Of a DNA stretch of 64,000 nt, positions 32,350 through 42,937 are shown one piece after another. How positions within the stretch are numbered: the stretch's first letter is position 1; each line of letters opens with the position of its first letter. The translations under genes were made by a program, and so were the position numbers. Under the pieces are notes generated by a model. It did no database searches and was not told where the DNA came from. It was given only the letters and a program-made list of their open reading frames with translations. Location of the stretch: assembly GCF_902686445.1 (NCBI RefSeq), contig NC_062213.1, forward strand, positions 9,483,241 through 9,547,240. Reading direction: 5' to 3'. Source of the stretch: Sciurus carolinensis (Eukaryota; Chordata; Mammalia; Rodentia; Sciuridae).

Positions 32350-32640
32350 CAGTGTCCCCTCCTCCTGACACATGCAGCTGTCCAGTCCCTTCCTTGTCAT
32401 GTCAGGGTCATGTGATGGAGTGCTGGCCAATAGGTGGGCTGAAGTGTACATGCCCCTTCACCTTGGCTGTGGAAGTCCCCAGGAGTCCTCCTGGCTTCCT
32501 CTTGACCTGCTGCGGTGACCCTGGTAGCCACATGTTGAGATGATGACAGCACAAATTTTGGAGGGGGCCAGGGAACCTGAAGACTGAAAGACCTCCCAGG
32601 AGACCATCACCCTGGACAGCTGTCTGGCCCACATCATGTT
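32350..32640 (+). repeat. Probable old interspersed repeat, unassigned
   Basis: GTCATGTGATGGAGTGCTGG, CCAATAGGTGGGCTGAAGTG, GTGACCCTGGTAGCCACATG and TTGAGATGATGACAGCAC resemble a common mammalian repeat in which ATGTGACNNNTTCTGGCCAATG and GAAGCCACGTGTTGAAGATGGCAG occur in this order. I cannot name the family. Confidence 0.4.
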
Positions 32641-32652
32641 CTGTTTGTGCAA

Positions 32653-32703
32653 GAGGAAAGGCCACTCAGGGGCTGTCCCTGGACACAGTCCCTACAGTCC
32701 CTG
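32653..32703 (+). repeat. 51-bp direct repeat, copy 2
   Basis: It begins GAGGAAAGGCCACTCAGGGG and differs from 31265-31315 at two positions (T to A and G to T). Flanks are unrelated. Confidence 0.9.
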
Positions 32704-32782
32704 AAACACTTGTGTTCAGCCCTGAGATTGGTGGGCTTATTTGTTTTTCCAGCATAGCCTGGCACAAACTCACTAAAATGCC

Positions 32783-33207
32783 GTTTTAGTCAGCTTTTTC
32801 GCTGCTGTGACTAAATGACCCGACCAGCCTAACTGTAGAGGAGAAAAGGTTTATTTGAGGACTCACAGTGTCAGAGGTCTTAGTCCAGAGAAGGTGGCTC
32901 CATTCTTTGGGCTCCAGGTGAGGCAGAACATCATGGTGGAGGAGTGGGGCAGAGGGAAGCAGCTCATATGATGGTCAGAAAGCAGAGAGGGAGAGAGTCT
33001 CCACTCTCCAGGTACAAAATATATACCCCATAGCCACACTCAATTCCCACCTCCTCCCGCCACACCCTGTCACTTCAATGCAGCCCATCTGGGATTAATT
33101 CACTGATTGGGTTAAAACTCTAACAACCCCATCATTTCTCCTCTGAACCTTCCTGTACTGTCTCACGTGTGAGCTTTTGGGGGACACCTGACATTCAAAC
33201 CATAACA
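32783..33207 (-). mobile_element. Solo LTR, ERVL-MaLR (MT/ORR1-like), near full length
   Basis: The complement starts TGTTATGGTTTGAATGTCAG and continues through the CCCCCAAAAGCTCACACG motif, GGTTCAGAGGAGAAATGATG, GTGGGAATTGAGTGTGGCTA, CATCATGATGTTCTGCCTCA and the tail half GTCACAGCAGCGAAAAAGCT. About 425 bp, the full family length. The same family is present in plus orientation at 52.7 kb. Confidence 0.88.
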
Positions 33208-33349
33208 TAGCCTTTGTCTATTTTAATGGTCTTTATGCATATATTAGTTGCCTTCCATTGTATGATAAGCTATCTTAAAACACACTGATGTGGGGTAGGC
33301 AATCACTTAAGGATTTGAAAGGCAGACAGGCCAGGTTTCTGCTCTTGGC

Positions 33350-33540
33350 TTGCCATTACAGAGCTCTGTGCTCCTCCTGTGCCTTGAATGAGTTCCCCCT
33401 GCTTCTCTGAATCACAGTTTCATGTTCTGTAAAAAGGGAACAAGAAGAGCAGTAACTACCTCACACTTTCTGTGTAAAAAGTAAACAGCGTAATGCTTAG
33501 CACAATATCTGAAACAGAGCGAACTTTCAACACCTTCAGA
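33350..33540 (+). repeat. MIR SINE, nearly full length
   Basis: GGTTTCTGCTCTTGGCTTGC, then CTTCTCTGAATCACAGTTTC, TCTGTAAAAAGGGAACAAG, AGTAACTACCTCACAC and GTAATGCTTAGCACAATATC reproduce the MIR core and 3' half in order. Confidence 0.85.
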
Positions 33541-34439
33541 AAACTTAAAAAAGCTTTCTTAAAATGTTTAAGTCTGCCTTTTAGACCCCAGTATAAGAGC
33601 TTCAACTAGGCCTTTCCCAGAACCTGTGCATAGCTTATCTCCCATCTTATGATACCCTTGAAAGCATGTGTTATCACATCTATCTGATGCTTCACAGTTA
33701 CAAGTGACAGAGTGTATTCAAATCCAGGGTCATGCCCTTTAACTATAACTTGTTGGGTTTCAATAGGGTAGATTTTATTCCCTAGTCCCCAAATTTGGAC
33801 TGGTACATTGCTGGTGGAATACTATGCAAGTAGGGAAAAGGTAGTTTGTTATAGTAGGGCCTTAAATTATTTCAAATTGAACGGGCTTATTGAAGTTTTA
33901 ATAAGAAAATCCTTTTCTAATTCAGATCTTCTTTGAAAAATCTGCTCAATGGAAGAGATGGTGCTCTCAACATGTAACAATCTGACTTCAGAGTGGGGAC
34001 ATGTGGGTGGTACTCATGACCCTTGCCCATCAGTGTCACCTGCTGTCCCCCCTCCAGGCAGATGTGCCACCTCTCATGATTTCTTCCCCCAATCCCACAC
34101 CCCAACAGTTCTCTTGCCTCAGACCAGGAAAGTAGCCACTGGCTTTTCCTCCTTCCCCCTGTCCTGGCTCAGCGTGGAGTGAGATCGATGAGAAGTTCAC
34201 TCTAACGTGTGAGAACAGACAGGTGCTGTAACAGCCAAGCTATTAGTGACTATTACTGTGTTTAATTCTGGTGAGGAAGAACTTTAAGCAACATGTCAAA
34301 AACAGAAAGCATGCAGAAAAAATTAATAGATCTGGCTAAATACACCAGGTGTTTGACAAGCCAAACTCTGGGGACCGAGCCATCGAAGTTAATAACTGGC
34401 ACCCAGCACATAAACCTGAACCTGTAGGACTCTTGCAGA
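33541..34439. other. Single-copy stretch
   Basis: AT-richer than the DNA to its left. The open frames do not exceed 80 residues in any convincing form, and no repeat could be assigned. Confidence 0.4.
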
Positions 34440-34690
34440 CAGGGTTTTGGATTGGATTCTCGTTGCTGTATAATAAACTCCCCAAACAAGAGGTTTGGAA
34501 CAACAATCGCTTTCTTTACTGCTGGATTCTGCAGCCTGACAGGGTGTGGCAGGTTGGACACCTGCTCAGGTGCCAGGACGGTCTGGGGGCCCACCTCCTC
34601 CCAGGGGGCCAAGGGAGAACCCTCTAGTCCTTCTGAAACACCCCAGAGTTACTTCTGCACATTCAATCTGTTGAGGTAGGACACCTGGGC
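34440..34690 (-). mobile_element. MLT1-type LTR fragment
   Basis: GGATTCTCGTTGCTGTATAA, TAAACTCCCCAAACAAGAGG, TTTGGAACAACAATCGCTTT and GGATTCTGCAGCCTGACAGG resemble the complement of an LTR tail (TTGCTGTATAACAAACCACC, AAACTTAGTGGCTTAAAACAACAATC, CAGTTCTGNNGGTCAG). Confidence 0.5.
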
Positions 34691-34849
34691 AGACCAGCCA
34701 GGTTCAGGGGGAAGGGAGCCAGGGACCCCGCAGACACCATTCACTGCAAATGACAAAGTGACGTTCTGCCACAGTAAGAACTGAAAAGATCGTGAAGGGC
34801 AGAGGCATCACAGAGGTGGACAAGGGACCCACTTAAGAGATATCCATGG

Positions 34850-34910
34850 CCCAGCAGGGCATGCGTGTTGAGTGCCAGCTACTCAGGAGGCAGAGGCAGG
34901 AAGAAAAGAA
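34850..34910 (+). mobile_element. B1/7SL-type SINE fragment
   Basis: AGCAGGGCATGCGTGTTGAG, then TGCCAGCTACTCAGGAGGCA and GAGGCAGGAAG resembles the 7SL-derived left end (GGTGATGCATGCCTGTAGTC, CAGCTACTCAGGAGGCTGAGG). Short and decayed. Confidence 0.55.
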
Positions 34911-34987
34911 ATCAAAATGACTAAGTATGTACAAAGTACATCCAACCTACTTGACAACTGAAGCAATGCATCTAAATCTCACCTCGT

Positions 34988-35135
34988 GACCAGGTGTGGC
35001 GGCACACACCTCCAGTCCCAGCTACTTGGGAGACTGAGGCCAGAGGATCGCTTGAGCCCAGGAATTTGAGAGGATCCTGGGTAACATGATGAGATCCCCC
35101 CATGTCAAAAACAAATACATAAACACGTTCATAAA
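34988..35135 (+). mobile_element. 7SL-derived monomeric SINE (B1/Alu-monomer type)
   Basis: GACCAGGTGTGGCGGCACAC, then CTCCAGTCCCAGCTACTTGG, GAGACTGAGGCCAGAGGATC, GCTTGAGCCCAGGAATTTGA and ATGATGAGATCCCCCCATGT covers a full 7SL monomer followed by an A-rich tail. The CTTGAGCCCAGGA version is the older, Alu-like form rather than the squirrel B1-dID form. Confidence 0.85.
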
Positions 35136-35249
35136 TACATCTCACCTCCCCGCCCTGCAAGGATGGGGAGCACGCATCACAGACTGACAGGCCACTGTCG
35201 GGGGAACAGGGTCTGCAAAGCCTCAGGCGGGAAAATTCCATAATGTGTA

Positions 35250-35405
35250 CTTTAAAAAAATCTCTAAAAATAGTGCATCTTTTGATTCAGCAACTTCGCC
35301 TTTAAGACTTTCTAGCTTATTTTAGGAAGAAAGTCCTGCGAAAAGTGCGCAGCCCTGCTTGGAACAACGGAAGGTCGAAGAGAACGTGGCACTAACATCC
35401 TCTGG
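35250..35405 (+). mobile_element. Old L1 fragment (L1M type)
   Basis: CTCTAAAAATAGTGCATCTT, TTGATTCAGCAACTTCGCCT, GCTTATTTTAGGAAGAAAGTC and AAAAGTGCGCAGCCCTGCTTG parallels the L1 region just before the ORF2 end (CCAGCAATTCCACTTCTAGG, TATCCTAAAGAAATAGTC, TGTGCAAAG). Weak but ordered. Confidence 0.45.
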
Positions 35406-36879
35406 CACAGAGCAGCTGAATGAATTTCTGCATTGACCTGGGGACACGGCACAAGAAGTGTCTTTCGCAATTGGCTTTGAAGTCACCGACCTTGCTTCAG
35501 AAAATGTTTGTCAGCCCTTCTCAACTCACCCCGGCCGGCTGTGACCATCCAGGTGCCACGGCCTCCTGGTTCCACACTCACCCAATGCCATGTGGACGGC
35601 AGGAATTGAATGGCTCACTCCTTGCCTTTGAGTGTCTTCAGAGTCTTCAGAGAAAATAAGCAGAGTATTAATTACTACATAAAAACAGTGTGACACATGG
35701 ACAACCCCAGAGGAAAGCCACAAGATAGATCCAGGAGGGCATGACACCGCGCTGGTGCTGGGGCGGAGGAGGCCAGCAGGTCCTGGTGGGGACGTGCTGG
35801 TTGGCATGTCACCGTTTCCCACGGTGGCTGGGTACATAAGTTCTACCTCCGCGAAGTGAACTCTACCTAACTCCGAATAGAGAATGATGTGCAACTGTGT
35901 CCAGGATCCTGTTAGAGGAAACAAAAGACTTCTCCTCGTCTTACCAGAGCAGTTGTGCAGCACATCCTTGGCTGCGTGGAGTACATACACCCCAAATGCC
36001 TCCAAAGTAGGACGCCACTGTGCACAGCCACATCCGGGGCACCGTCTGGGGAGTAGAAGAAGGTTCACTTCTCACCTGTTGGCTTTGGGTCTTTGAGGCT
36101 ATTCTGAATGCAGTGTGGTTTAATAACGAATTTAATAAAACCTTTCAAATGTATCCAGGTCTGTGATTTCATGACAGTTCACTTCGCTCACGTCTTCTAA
36201 ATTCACTCACGGTTTCATGCATCCCACCCACCAAGCCCCGCCTGAGCGAAGTGATACAGAGACAGCAGCAAGGCCACGGTCCCTGGGAGGGGACACTCGG
36301 CGTCCAAGAGGGGAGCCTGGGCATGCTGCAGGGGTCATGCAGGGACGTGGGGGAGGCTCCATGGGACAGGCCATCCGAGCTGGGTTTGGGAGGGTGTGTG
36401 ACCTGGTGTCAGGGGAGGAAGTCCAGGCAGAAACCCTGGCGCCCATCAGATCAAACAGCAACCGTTTCCTACTCTACCAACCTATTTAGCAGGAACGAGA
36501 AATCCACAAGCCAAAGAGAGAGGGCAGGCAGGGGAGGTGTCCAGGTTGGGGGATCTGCGAAGCCGTTGAAAGCTTCACAGAAGGAACCACACCTTGTTTT
36601 TGCACAGTTTGAGAACAAGAAATGTTTCTCCCCATCCCCAGTCACCATGGCAACCAAAGACCCTTCTGCTCAGAGAGATGGACCCTGGCGGAGGCCCTCT
36701 CCCAGGGTGGGTCATGATGCTCCAACGTCCTGTCCAGGGCTGCTATGAGGACTGTCCACATCCGACTCAGGTGCTGAGACACATCTCAAGGACACAGCTG
36801 GAGGCCACTGGGAGGTTCTGGTCGGGCTTCCCAAACTCAGAACCCCAGTGAACACAGATCAGCTCCAAGCACAGCTGGG
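35406..36879. other. Single-copy stretch
   Basis: The minus frame 35526-36068 (180 residues) and plus frame 36251-36748 (165 residues) show no family features. No repeat is assignable except faint L1-like text near 35660-35700. Confidence 0.4.
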
Positions 36880-36945
36880 TTTCTGCAGATGTGACCTGGG
36901 TAAGTCACTTTCCTTCTCTGAACAACCAACAACTCCCAAGGTTGG
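36880..36945 (+). repeat. MIR SINE core fragment
   Basis: CAGATGTGACCTGGGTAAGT, then CACTTTCCTTCTCTGAACAA is the MIR core. Confidence 0.65.
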
Positions 36946-38389
36946 TGCCAAGATGAATGTGGCCTTGCCCGACATCAGATGCCACCCTGTGGAGCTCACC
37001 GTCTCGGGATTGTCCCCTGACCCGCGGGCGATGCTCGCTGCTGGGATCTGCGACGACATGGTCTCTGGCGGGCTCCACGCTCTCTTCCCCTTTTGCTTCA
37101 GCAGCTCTCAGGCCAGGCCCCTCCCGCTCGCTGACGCCCCTGGCCGCAGCTTGGTTTTGCTCCCTTCTCTCTCACTTTGAAACAGCTGTCGAGTGGTCTC
37201 CTGCCTCCCTTCCTCCACCGCACACCGGGAAACAGGAAGTTCTATGAAAACACGAGTTCCCCTACCCAGCCTCCTGCTTCTATTCCTCCAGGGACCACAG
37301 TGGCCCCAAGGGAGGCGAGAACCCCTGAGGAGGCTGTACAGGGGCTTTCGTGGCCTCTCCCCGCCTACTCAACGAGGCTGCGTTCTCGGTTCCCCAAGCC
37401 TTATTTTACACCTGGTAGGCATGATCGGAACCCATCCAAAGCCAGTGACCTTCTCACCTCCACGCTTCGCACAGGCTGCCTGGAAAGGCCATGCCTCCCG
37501 GACCTTCCCTCTGTCCAGGAAAATGACCCCGAGTACCTTATTGTCTGCTCCTCCTGCCCTGACTGGGTCGGTGGCCCTGCTCTCTCATCTCCCTGGTGCC
37601 TCCACCAGGTTTTCACAGTCGCACCCGGTCTCAGTTTAGCTTTTCTCGGCACCCACTTGCTTCACTACCCTAGAGCGACCCACGGGTGTGCCCAGCACAG
37701 GGCCTGGCTGGAGAAGGTGGGGCCAGATGAGAGGACGATGCCCTTGTGTTAACCCGGGGCATGCCTGTGCCCCAACACAGCGGCCCGGAGAAGAGGCCCG
37801 GATGTTGCTGGACTCTCAGAGGCCAGAAGAAAGAGCGAGGCAGAAGGCCGGGGAGGAGTGAGTGAGCACAGAGAAACCTCTCCAAGCAACGGCTGTGCAC
37901 CTGAAATCCCAAAGTGGCCCTTCCACCAGCGTGAGCTTCCTCTTCCTGACCTATTTATTTTCTAGAAGGAGACTACAACTATTGCTTCCATGACCTCCTT
38001 ATAAAACATATGCCCTTTATCAAAACTATCCAGCATGATCTGCTTGTGTGCACAATTTTAAGATAACACAAGTAGCACCATAGATTCTAGACACAAAGGG
38101 GAAATGAAATTCCAAGCAGCTGTGATGCGGGCACCCGGGCAGGGTGCCTTGCTGGAGGACAGGCGGGCGGTCACGCCCCACACCCGTGAGTGAGTGAGTG
38201 AGAACCGTGCGAACACAGTTAAACGGAAGGGCCTGGGCGTGTTTTCCTGTGAGTCAAAGACCACGAGTAGCCTTGCTGGGAGATCTGGGAGTCTCCAAGC
38301 AGTGAGTAACCCTTGCAAAACCACGGGCCAAACAGCACGCTCCCCTCCCTGCACTGCCTGGCTTCCTAGGAAACTCAGAAAGCACTAAT
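36946..38389. other. Single-copy, pyrimidine-rich stretch with possible L2
   Basis: The 191-residue frame at 37177-37752 shows no domain. The portion 37440-37690 has L2-like order (CTTCGCACAGGCTGCCTGGA, ATGACCCCGAGTACC, CTTATTGTCTGCTCCTCC), but too diverged to call firmly. A (GAGT)n run of four units is at 38187-38202. Confidence 0.4.
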
Positions 38390-38735
38390 ACTGTGCTGCG
38401 GTGGGGGACTCTCTCCCCCAGACTCCCGTGTTGCCGACTTAAACCGCAGTGCAGCTGTGTGGAGAGGTGGAGCCTTTCAGATGGCTGAGCCACGAGGGCC
38501 CCGCCCTCCGGGAGGGGTTAGTGTCACCCATGGGACTGAGTTTGCCTCGCCCCTCACTGTCTCGGCCCTCTGATGGCACCACCATGCTATGATGCCACGT
38601 GGGGTCCTCCCCAGACGTCGGCCCTTCGACCTGAGTCCCCAGCCTCGAGACTGTGAGAAATAAATGTCTTTTCTTCGTAAATTACCCAGTCTCTGGTATC
38701 CCGTTACAGTCACACAAAACGGACCCAGACACTGA
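38390..38735 (+). mobile_element. Solo LTR, ERVL-MaLR (MST/THE1-like)
   Basis: GTGTTGCCGACTTAAACCGC, GTGTGGAGAGGTGGAGCCTT, CTGATGGCACCACCATGCTA, CCCCAGCCTCGAGACTGTGA, GAAATAAATGTCTTTTCTTC (AATAAA near 38659) and AATTACCCAGTCTCTGGTAT are the canonical MaLR 3' landmarks in order. Confidence 0.88.
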
Positions 38736-38957
38736 CAGACTCCTTGGTGTCTGTGTTCTAGGCTCAGATCATCATGACAATGGTCTCACTGGTGTGAACA
38801 TCAATAGCACATATTTGAGGAGGGTAAGATGTGTGTTCATTTCTTTTGCACATTCAATGAGCGAGGGATACAGGATGCAGTGGCAGATCTGAATCCCTCA
38901 CATGGTTACCAGTAAACCACGAGCCAGACCACGGTGTCTGCAGGAGCACTGGAGATA

Positions 38958-39170
38958 AATCATGGTAATAAAAATAATAGCTAAGACTTGCTTAAGTTTC
39001 ACTAGGCGCCAGGGACTATTCCAGGTGAAATCCCACGTATTAACTCATTGCTCCCTAACAAGAACCCTGTGAAGCTGGGCATAGATTCGCCTGTTTTACT
39101 GATGAGAATCTGAGGCGCTGGGGGGTAACAGGATGTCCTTGAGGTCAGAGAGGTAAAGGTCTTCAGCTGG
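38958..39170 (-). repeat. MIR-class SINE, diverged
   Basis: AATAATAGCTAAGACTTGCT, TCACTAGGCGCCAGGGACTA, ACGTATTAACTCATTGCTCC, GAACCCTGTGAAGCTGGGCA, TTTACTGATGAGAATCTGAG and GATGTCCTTGAGGTCAGAGA form the complement of the MIR 3' half and core in order. Confidence 0.75.
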
Positions 39171-39177
39171 ACACACC

Positions 39178-39235
39178 AATGTCCATGAGCACCTACTGTG
39201 TGCAGAGGCTGTGCTCAGCACAGGGAGCATGGAAA
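39178..39235 (-). repeat. L2 LINE 3' fragment
   Basis: TCCATGAGCACCTACTGTGT, then GCAGAGGCTGTGCTCAGCAC matches the complement of the L2 3' region (GAGCACCTACTATGTGCCAG, CACTGTGCTAGGC). Confidence 0.7.
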
Positions 39236-40239
39236 CCAACCACATTCAGAGTCCAAGAAGGGAACTCGTGGCTACTGGGGACCTACTGTGCACCAGGGTC
39301 AGTGACGCCGTCCCTCCAGCTGTGTGCTCTGTCCACCCAGGTGGACCCTGCCAGTCACCTGGGTGGGAATCCCCGGGGCAGCCTCCCTCTCACTCTGACC
39401 CTGCCCTCACGGCCCTGCCTCCCACTTCCTCCCAGGGTCCACCGCAGGCTAAGCTGTCTGAGTGAGGCCTCTGCCCAGCTCTGGCCCTTGCCAGCCCCCT
39501 CACCTGGGGTCCCAGTGCAGGACTCGGAGCCTCTTCCCAGCACCCGGGCCAGCCGTGGGAAGTCCCGAGGCCCTCCTTGACCTCCCCCTAGCTGTGCCAG
39601 GACACCCTGACTGTGCGCCGTCTCCTGCTTCTGCCTGCCTCGTCCCACTGGAATGCCAACTCCAGGTAGGCACAGGCCTCCACGCCAGGAAGGGCCCTCC
39701 ACGCCTGACACCGTGTGAGTGGGCCGAGTGGGTGGACAGGGCGGAGGCGCCCGAGCCCTGAGAGCAGAGGCCATCGTGCCTTGGGAGCAGCCCTGGGGTC
39801 CTCGCCCCTGTGGCTCTCCGCCCAGCCCAAGAGCCAGGTCAGCCACCCTCTGTTGCGCAAGGTGCAGCCAGGGTCTGGAGCTCTGGGGACAGAGAAGCAG
39901 AGGAGACAACTTCAGGAGACTCTGCCAACTGCCTTGGGCTGCACAGCTGGCCAGGTTCACCGCAGCCCTGGAGGAAAGGAGAGGCCCCGCTCGTCCTCCA
40001 GAGAAGAGGGTGCTGCCCAGAAGAGAGGGGGACAAATCCTGCGCACCTGGTGTGCAATGGAGACCTGGCTTCTTGGGGTTGGCCAAACTCTGGAAACACC
40101 CAGCAGGCCAGGGTGGAGAATAACATGTGGCCTTAGAAAGGGATCGCAGAGACAGCGGGTGAGCCAGGGGAGCCTGCAGAGAGGCCCAGGCCCACCAGGA
40201 AATGGAGGGGCAGGTGTGCACCCCAGATGTGCCCCTCAG
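39236..40239. other. GC-rich stretch with large spurious open frames
   Basis: A 303-residue minus frame (39355-40266) and plus frames of 134-177 residues (39715-40248) cover the same bases. Both strands being open in at least four frames points to stop-poor GC-rich DNA. Short L2-like text lies at 39640-39700 (GTCCCACTGGAATGCCAACT, CCAGGTAGGCACAGG). Confidence 0.5.
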
Positions 40240-40320
40240 GGTGTGTGACCCCATGTGTATACTCATATATGTGCACGTATGTACACATATGCATATATTT
40301 ACACAGAGACAAATGCATAC
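40240..40320. repeat. Alternating purine-pyrimidine, AT-rich simple sequence
   Basis: GTGTATACTCATATATGTGC, then ACGTATGTACACATATGCAT, then ATATTTACACAG. Alternating TG, CA and AT dinucleotides with 7-bp inverted arms (ATATGTG/CACATAT at about 40267-40290). It may extrude or form left-handed DNA under supercoiling. Confidence 0.7.
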
Positions 40321-41685
40321 ATCACATTGATGGATAAATCATGTTTATGTGCAGGAGACAGACGGGTCGAGAAGCAGCAAGCAGCACTCAGGAAGGAGAA
40401 CTCCAGACTTTATTTTACACCCGCGGGCCCAGAGGAGAACACACGCCGAACTCTGAGCTCTGATCCACAGTCTCTCCCAACATTTACAGGTCATTTGACA
40501 TCATCTTAGGCCCATCCTATCGCTGGGGCTTCTCCTCTTTTTAGAAAAGTCCTGATCTACGTGGCTGAAGGCCTGTGCAGGGTCTCCAGCATAAAGCTGC
40601 TCACAGAAACAGGGAAGAAGAACGGCTCCTGTCACAGGCATCTGACATCTCAGGAGGCAGGAGCCAGACGCCTAGGGCAGCTATCGACAGTGGAGAAGGT
40701 GGGCCCGTGGTTAATGAGGCTCCTGGAGAGAGGCTGAGGGGAGGGCAGGACCCTCCCCCAGGCCCTGGGGAATAACGTTTTTGTAATCTCATTTCACAAC
40801 CAGGCCTGGTTTTGCCATCATGATCTCTCCCTCTCCCTCTCTCTCTCTGTCACACACATACACACACACACACACATGAGGAAAGGATGTCTCCTCACAT
40901 TGGCCTCCACTGTGACCCTGCGAGCTCCTCAAGCTTGTGAGCGGCACCTCACGGCTCTGCTCCCCCGTCTTTCAATCGGGAAGGATGGCTGGTATGTGGG
41001 CAGAGGAGCCTGCTTCGCCCTGGCCAGGCCTGGGTCATCCCGGGCAAACCAGAGCATGCTCAGAGCCCCCAGAGTGAAGGCTGTGGTGACAGATGCTGCC
41101 ACAGCGTGGTGGGAACCACCATCTGCCCAGGAAAGGGCCTTAATCCTGCTCTGGGGTCCGGGTTCCGGGAGCGTCCTTTGTGACTCAGGCAGGTCTAGTC
41201 CCCCTCCAGATGGGGGCGCTTCTCTGGGTAGGAATGCAATCACTTTTTCAGTTTCCCATTTGCAGGAGCCCAAATCCTTCTGCACAAAGCCGGCTGGACT
41301 GCCCAGCTCCTTCCTAGCATCCTTGGTGTGTGCGCCGGTCTTCTCCCAGCCTCTTCGAAGCCCACGCCCACTTTCCCAGGGCCCAGGGTCCAAGCCCCCG
41401 GACCACAGTGCTGTGTGGAGGTAGATCCAAGACTGCGCCCCTCCCAGGAGTCTGTCCGGTTTCGGTTTCGCAGCAGCTGGGGCGACTGCGGGCTCTGGAT
41501 GTGGATGAGTCCCCCCGGGAGCAGAGTGCGCTCTCTGCTCTCCTCCACCTCCACTTCCCTCGGCTCGGCCTCGCCTCTGGTTCTGGCTCTGTTACTTAGC
41601 GTAGCGGGGGGCCATGAAGCTTCCTCCCACCTGTTTTTGTTGTGTTTTGTTTTGGTTGGCTGTTTTTAAACTGGGGCAGAGTTGC
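40321..41685. other. Single-copy stretch with microsatellite
   Basis: Opposed frames (40876-41424 plus, 182 residues; 40929-41393 minus, 154 residues) show no domain. Apart from the TC/CA microsatellite, nothing was identified. Confidence 0.4.
40826..40876 (+). repeat. (TCTCCC)n(TC)n(AC)n microsatellite
   Basis: CTCCC/TCTC units, then TCTCTCTCTCTGTC, then ACACACATACACACACACAC and further CA. Likely length-polymorphic. Confidence 0.95.
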
Positions 41686-41687
41686 TT

Positions 41688-41860
41688 CTGCATTCACTGA
41701 TGCATTCATGAAAATATTTACTGAGTTTCTGAGATGTTCCAGGCATATTTTATGCACAAAGGATTTAGTGGTGCCAAAACCAGACATGGCCCTCATCCTC
41801 CTGGCCCCACTGTCTCCTGGGAAAGACCAGAGACAGGCTAGCACCCATTCCATGGTGCCA
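41688..41860 (-). repeat. L2 LINE 3' fragment
   Basis: ATGCATTCATGAAAATATTT, ACTGAGTTTCTGAGATGTTC, CAGGCATATTTTATGC and CAGACATGGCCCTCATCCTC follow the complement of the L2 3' end (ATTCAACAAATATTTATTGAG, TGTGCCAGGCACTGT, GACAAGGTCCCTGCCCTCATGG). Confidence 0.65.
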
Positions 41861-42134
41861 AGGATCAGGGCAAACATGAAGCAGACTCGTGCTTCAGGGA
41901 GGGTGGGGTCAGGGCTCTTTCCATAAAGGTGACGTCGCTGAGAGCTGAGCTGCCAGAGCTGATCCACCTCCGCCACCTGTGCCCGGCGGAGGAAAGCAGG
42001 CACACCAAGCTCTCCAGGGGTGGACTTGCAGGGAAAGAGAAAAATCGAACATCGGTTGAGTACTTTAATAAGTACTCAGTGCACCAGGTTTTATCTTCAG
42101 ATATATGCCAATGAAGTTATTGAATTTAAGATAA

Positions 42135-42425
42135 TTATTTACCCTCCCCCCTTTCCCTTATTTTGCTGTAGCTTCCACATATGAGAGAAAACATTTGACC
42201 CTTGACTTTCTGAGTTGGCTTATTTCACTTAGCCTGGTAGTCTCCACTTTCATCCATTTGCCAGCAAATGCCATAATCTCATTCTTCTTTATGATGGAGT
42301 AAAACTCCATTGTGTATGTGCACCAAGCTAGCAGCTGAACTAGAGCAGATTATAATCCATGCACGTGTGATTCCATCAGAAGGCACACCACTATCACATA
42401 TAACCATAATGCTCTAATAAAACCT
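42135..42425. mobile_element. L1 3' end with 5' inversion (probable twin priming)
   Basis: The left part, about 42140-42325, is minus-strand L1 tail (complement reads CACAATGGAGTTTTACTCCA, ATAAAGAAGAATGAGATTAT, GCAAATGGATGAAAGTGGAG, CTAAGTGAAATAAGCCAACTC). The right part, about 42326-42425, is plus-strand L1 terminus ending ACCATAATGCTCTAATAAAA. Opposed segments meeting within one insertion, with the 3' end intact, is the classic inverted L1 structure. Confidence 0.65.
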
Positions 42426-42937
42426 TTCGAAGGAGAGATTTTTTGGACAGTCAGGCAAACAGGTCAAGTCACGTACACAGGAGTTACAAATCAGACTGGC
42501 CTCCTCGGGGCCACAGCCACATCAGTGCCAGAAGTCTGTGACAAGTTCACAACACCCTCAAGGTAATACGTGTGCGGCAAAGATGTATCCCGGCAGTAAC
42601 CTCATAGACCAACCAGCTCAGATATGCGGATGCTCAGGATGTGTCGTTTCCATGGGTCTGGCTTCAGGGAAGCACTCAAACTTCATTTCAGCCAGACAAA
42701 ATATCACTGGGGAATCTGGGCCAAGGATTGGCCATGAGCATTGAATATATTTGTATTTATTTATCTAAAACATTCAAAATGAAGATGGTGTTGAGCTGGT
42801 GGTGCAGGATGCAAATATGACTAAAGATATTGGGCGAGGAGGAAGTCTGGTAATTTTGCTGATAATGTCAAAATAACAACTGGAGTCTAAGTTTACATTT
42901 TAAGTTTAAAAGGTAAATAGGGAGTTCTAAGCCTTTG
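42426..42937. other. AT-rich single-copy stretch
   Basis: No gene was found. Open frames are shorter than 70 residues. Repeat identity could not be assigned. Confidence 0.35.

Noticed and set aside
39355..40266. 303-residue minus-strand open frame with overlapping plus-strand frames
   Set aside because: Both strands are open in several frames, the composition is skewed to Gly, Pro, Arg, Ser and Leu, and it includes L2-like text. Not a gene on this evidence.
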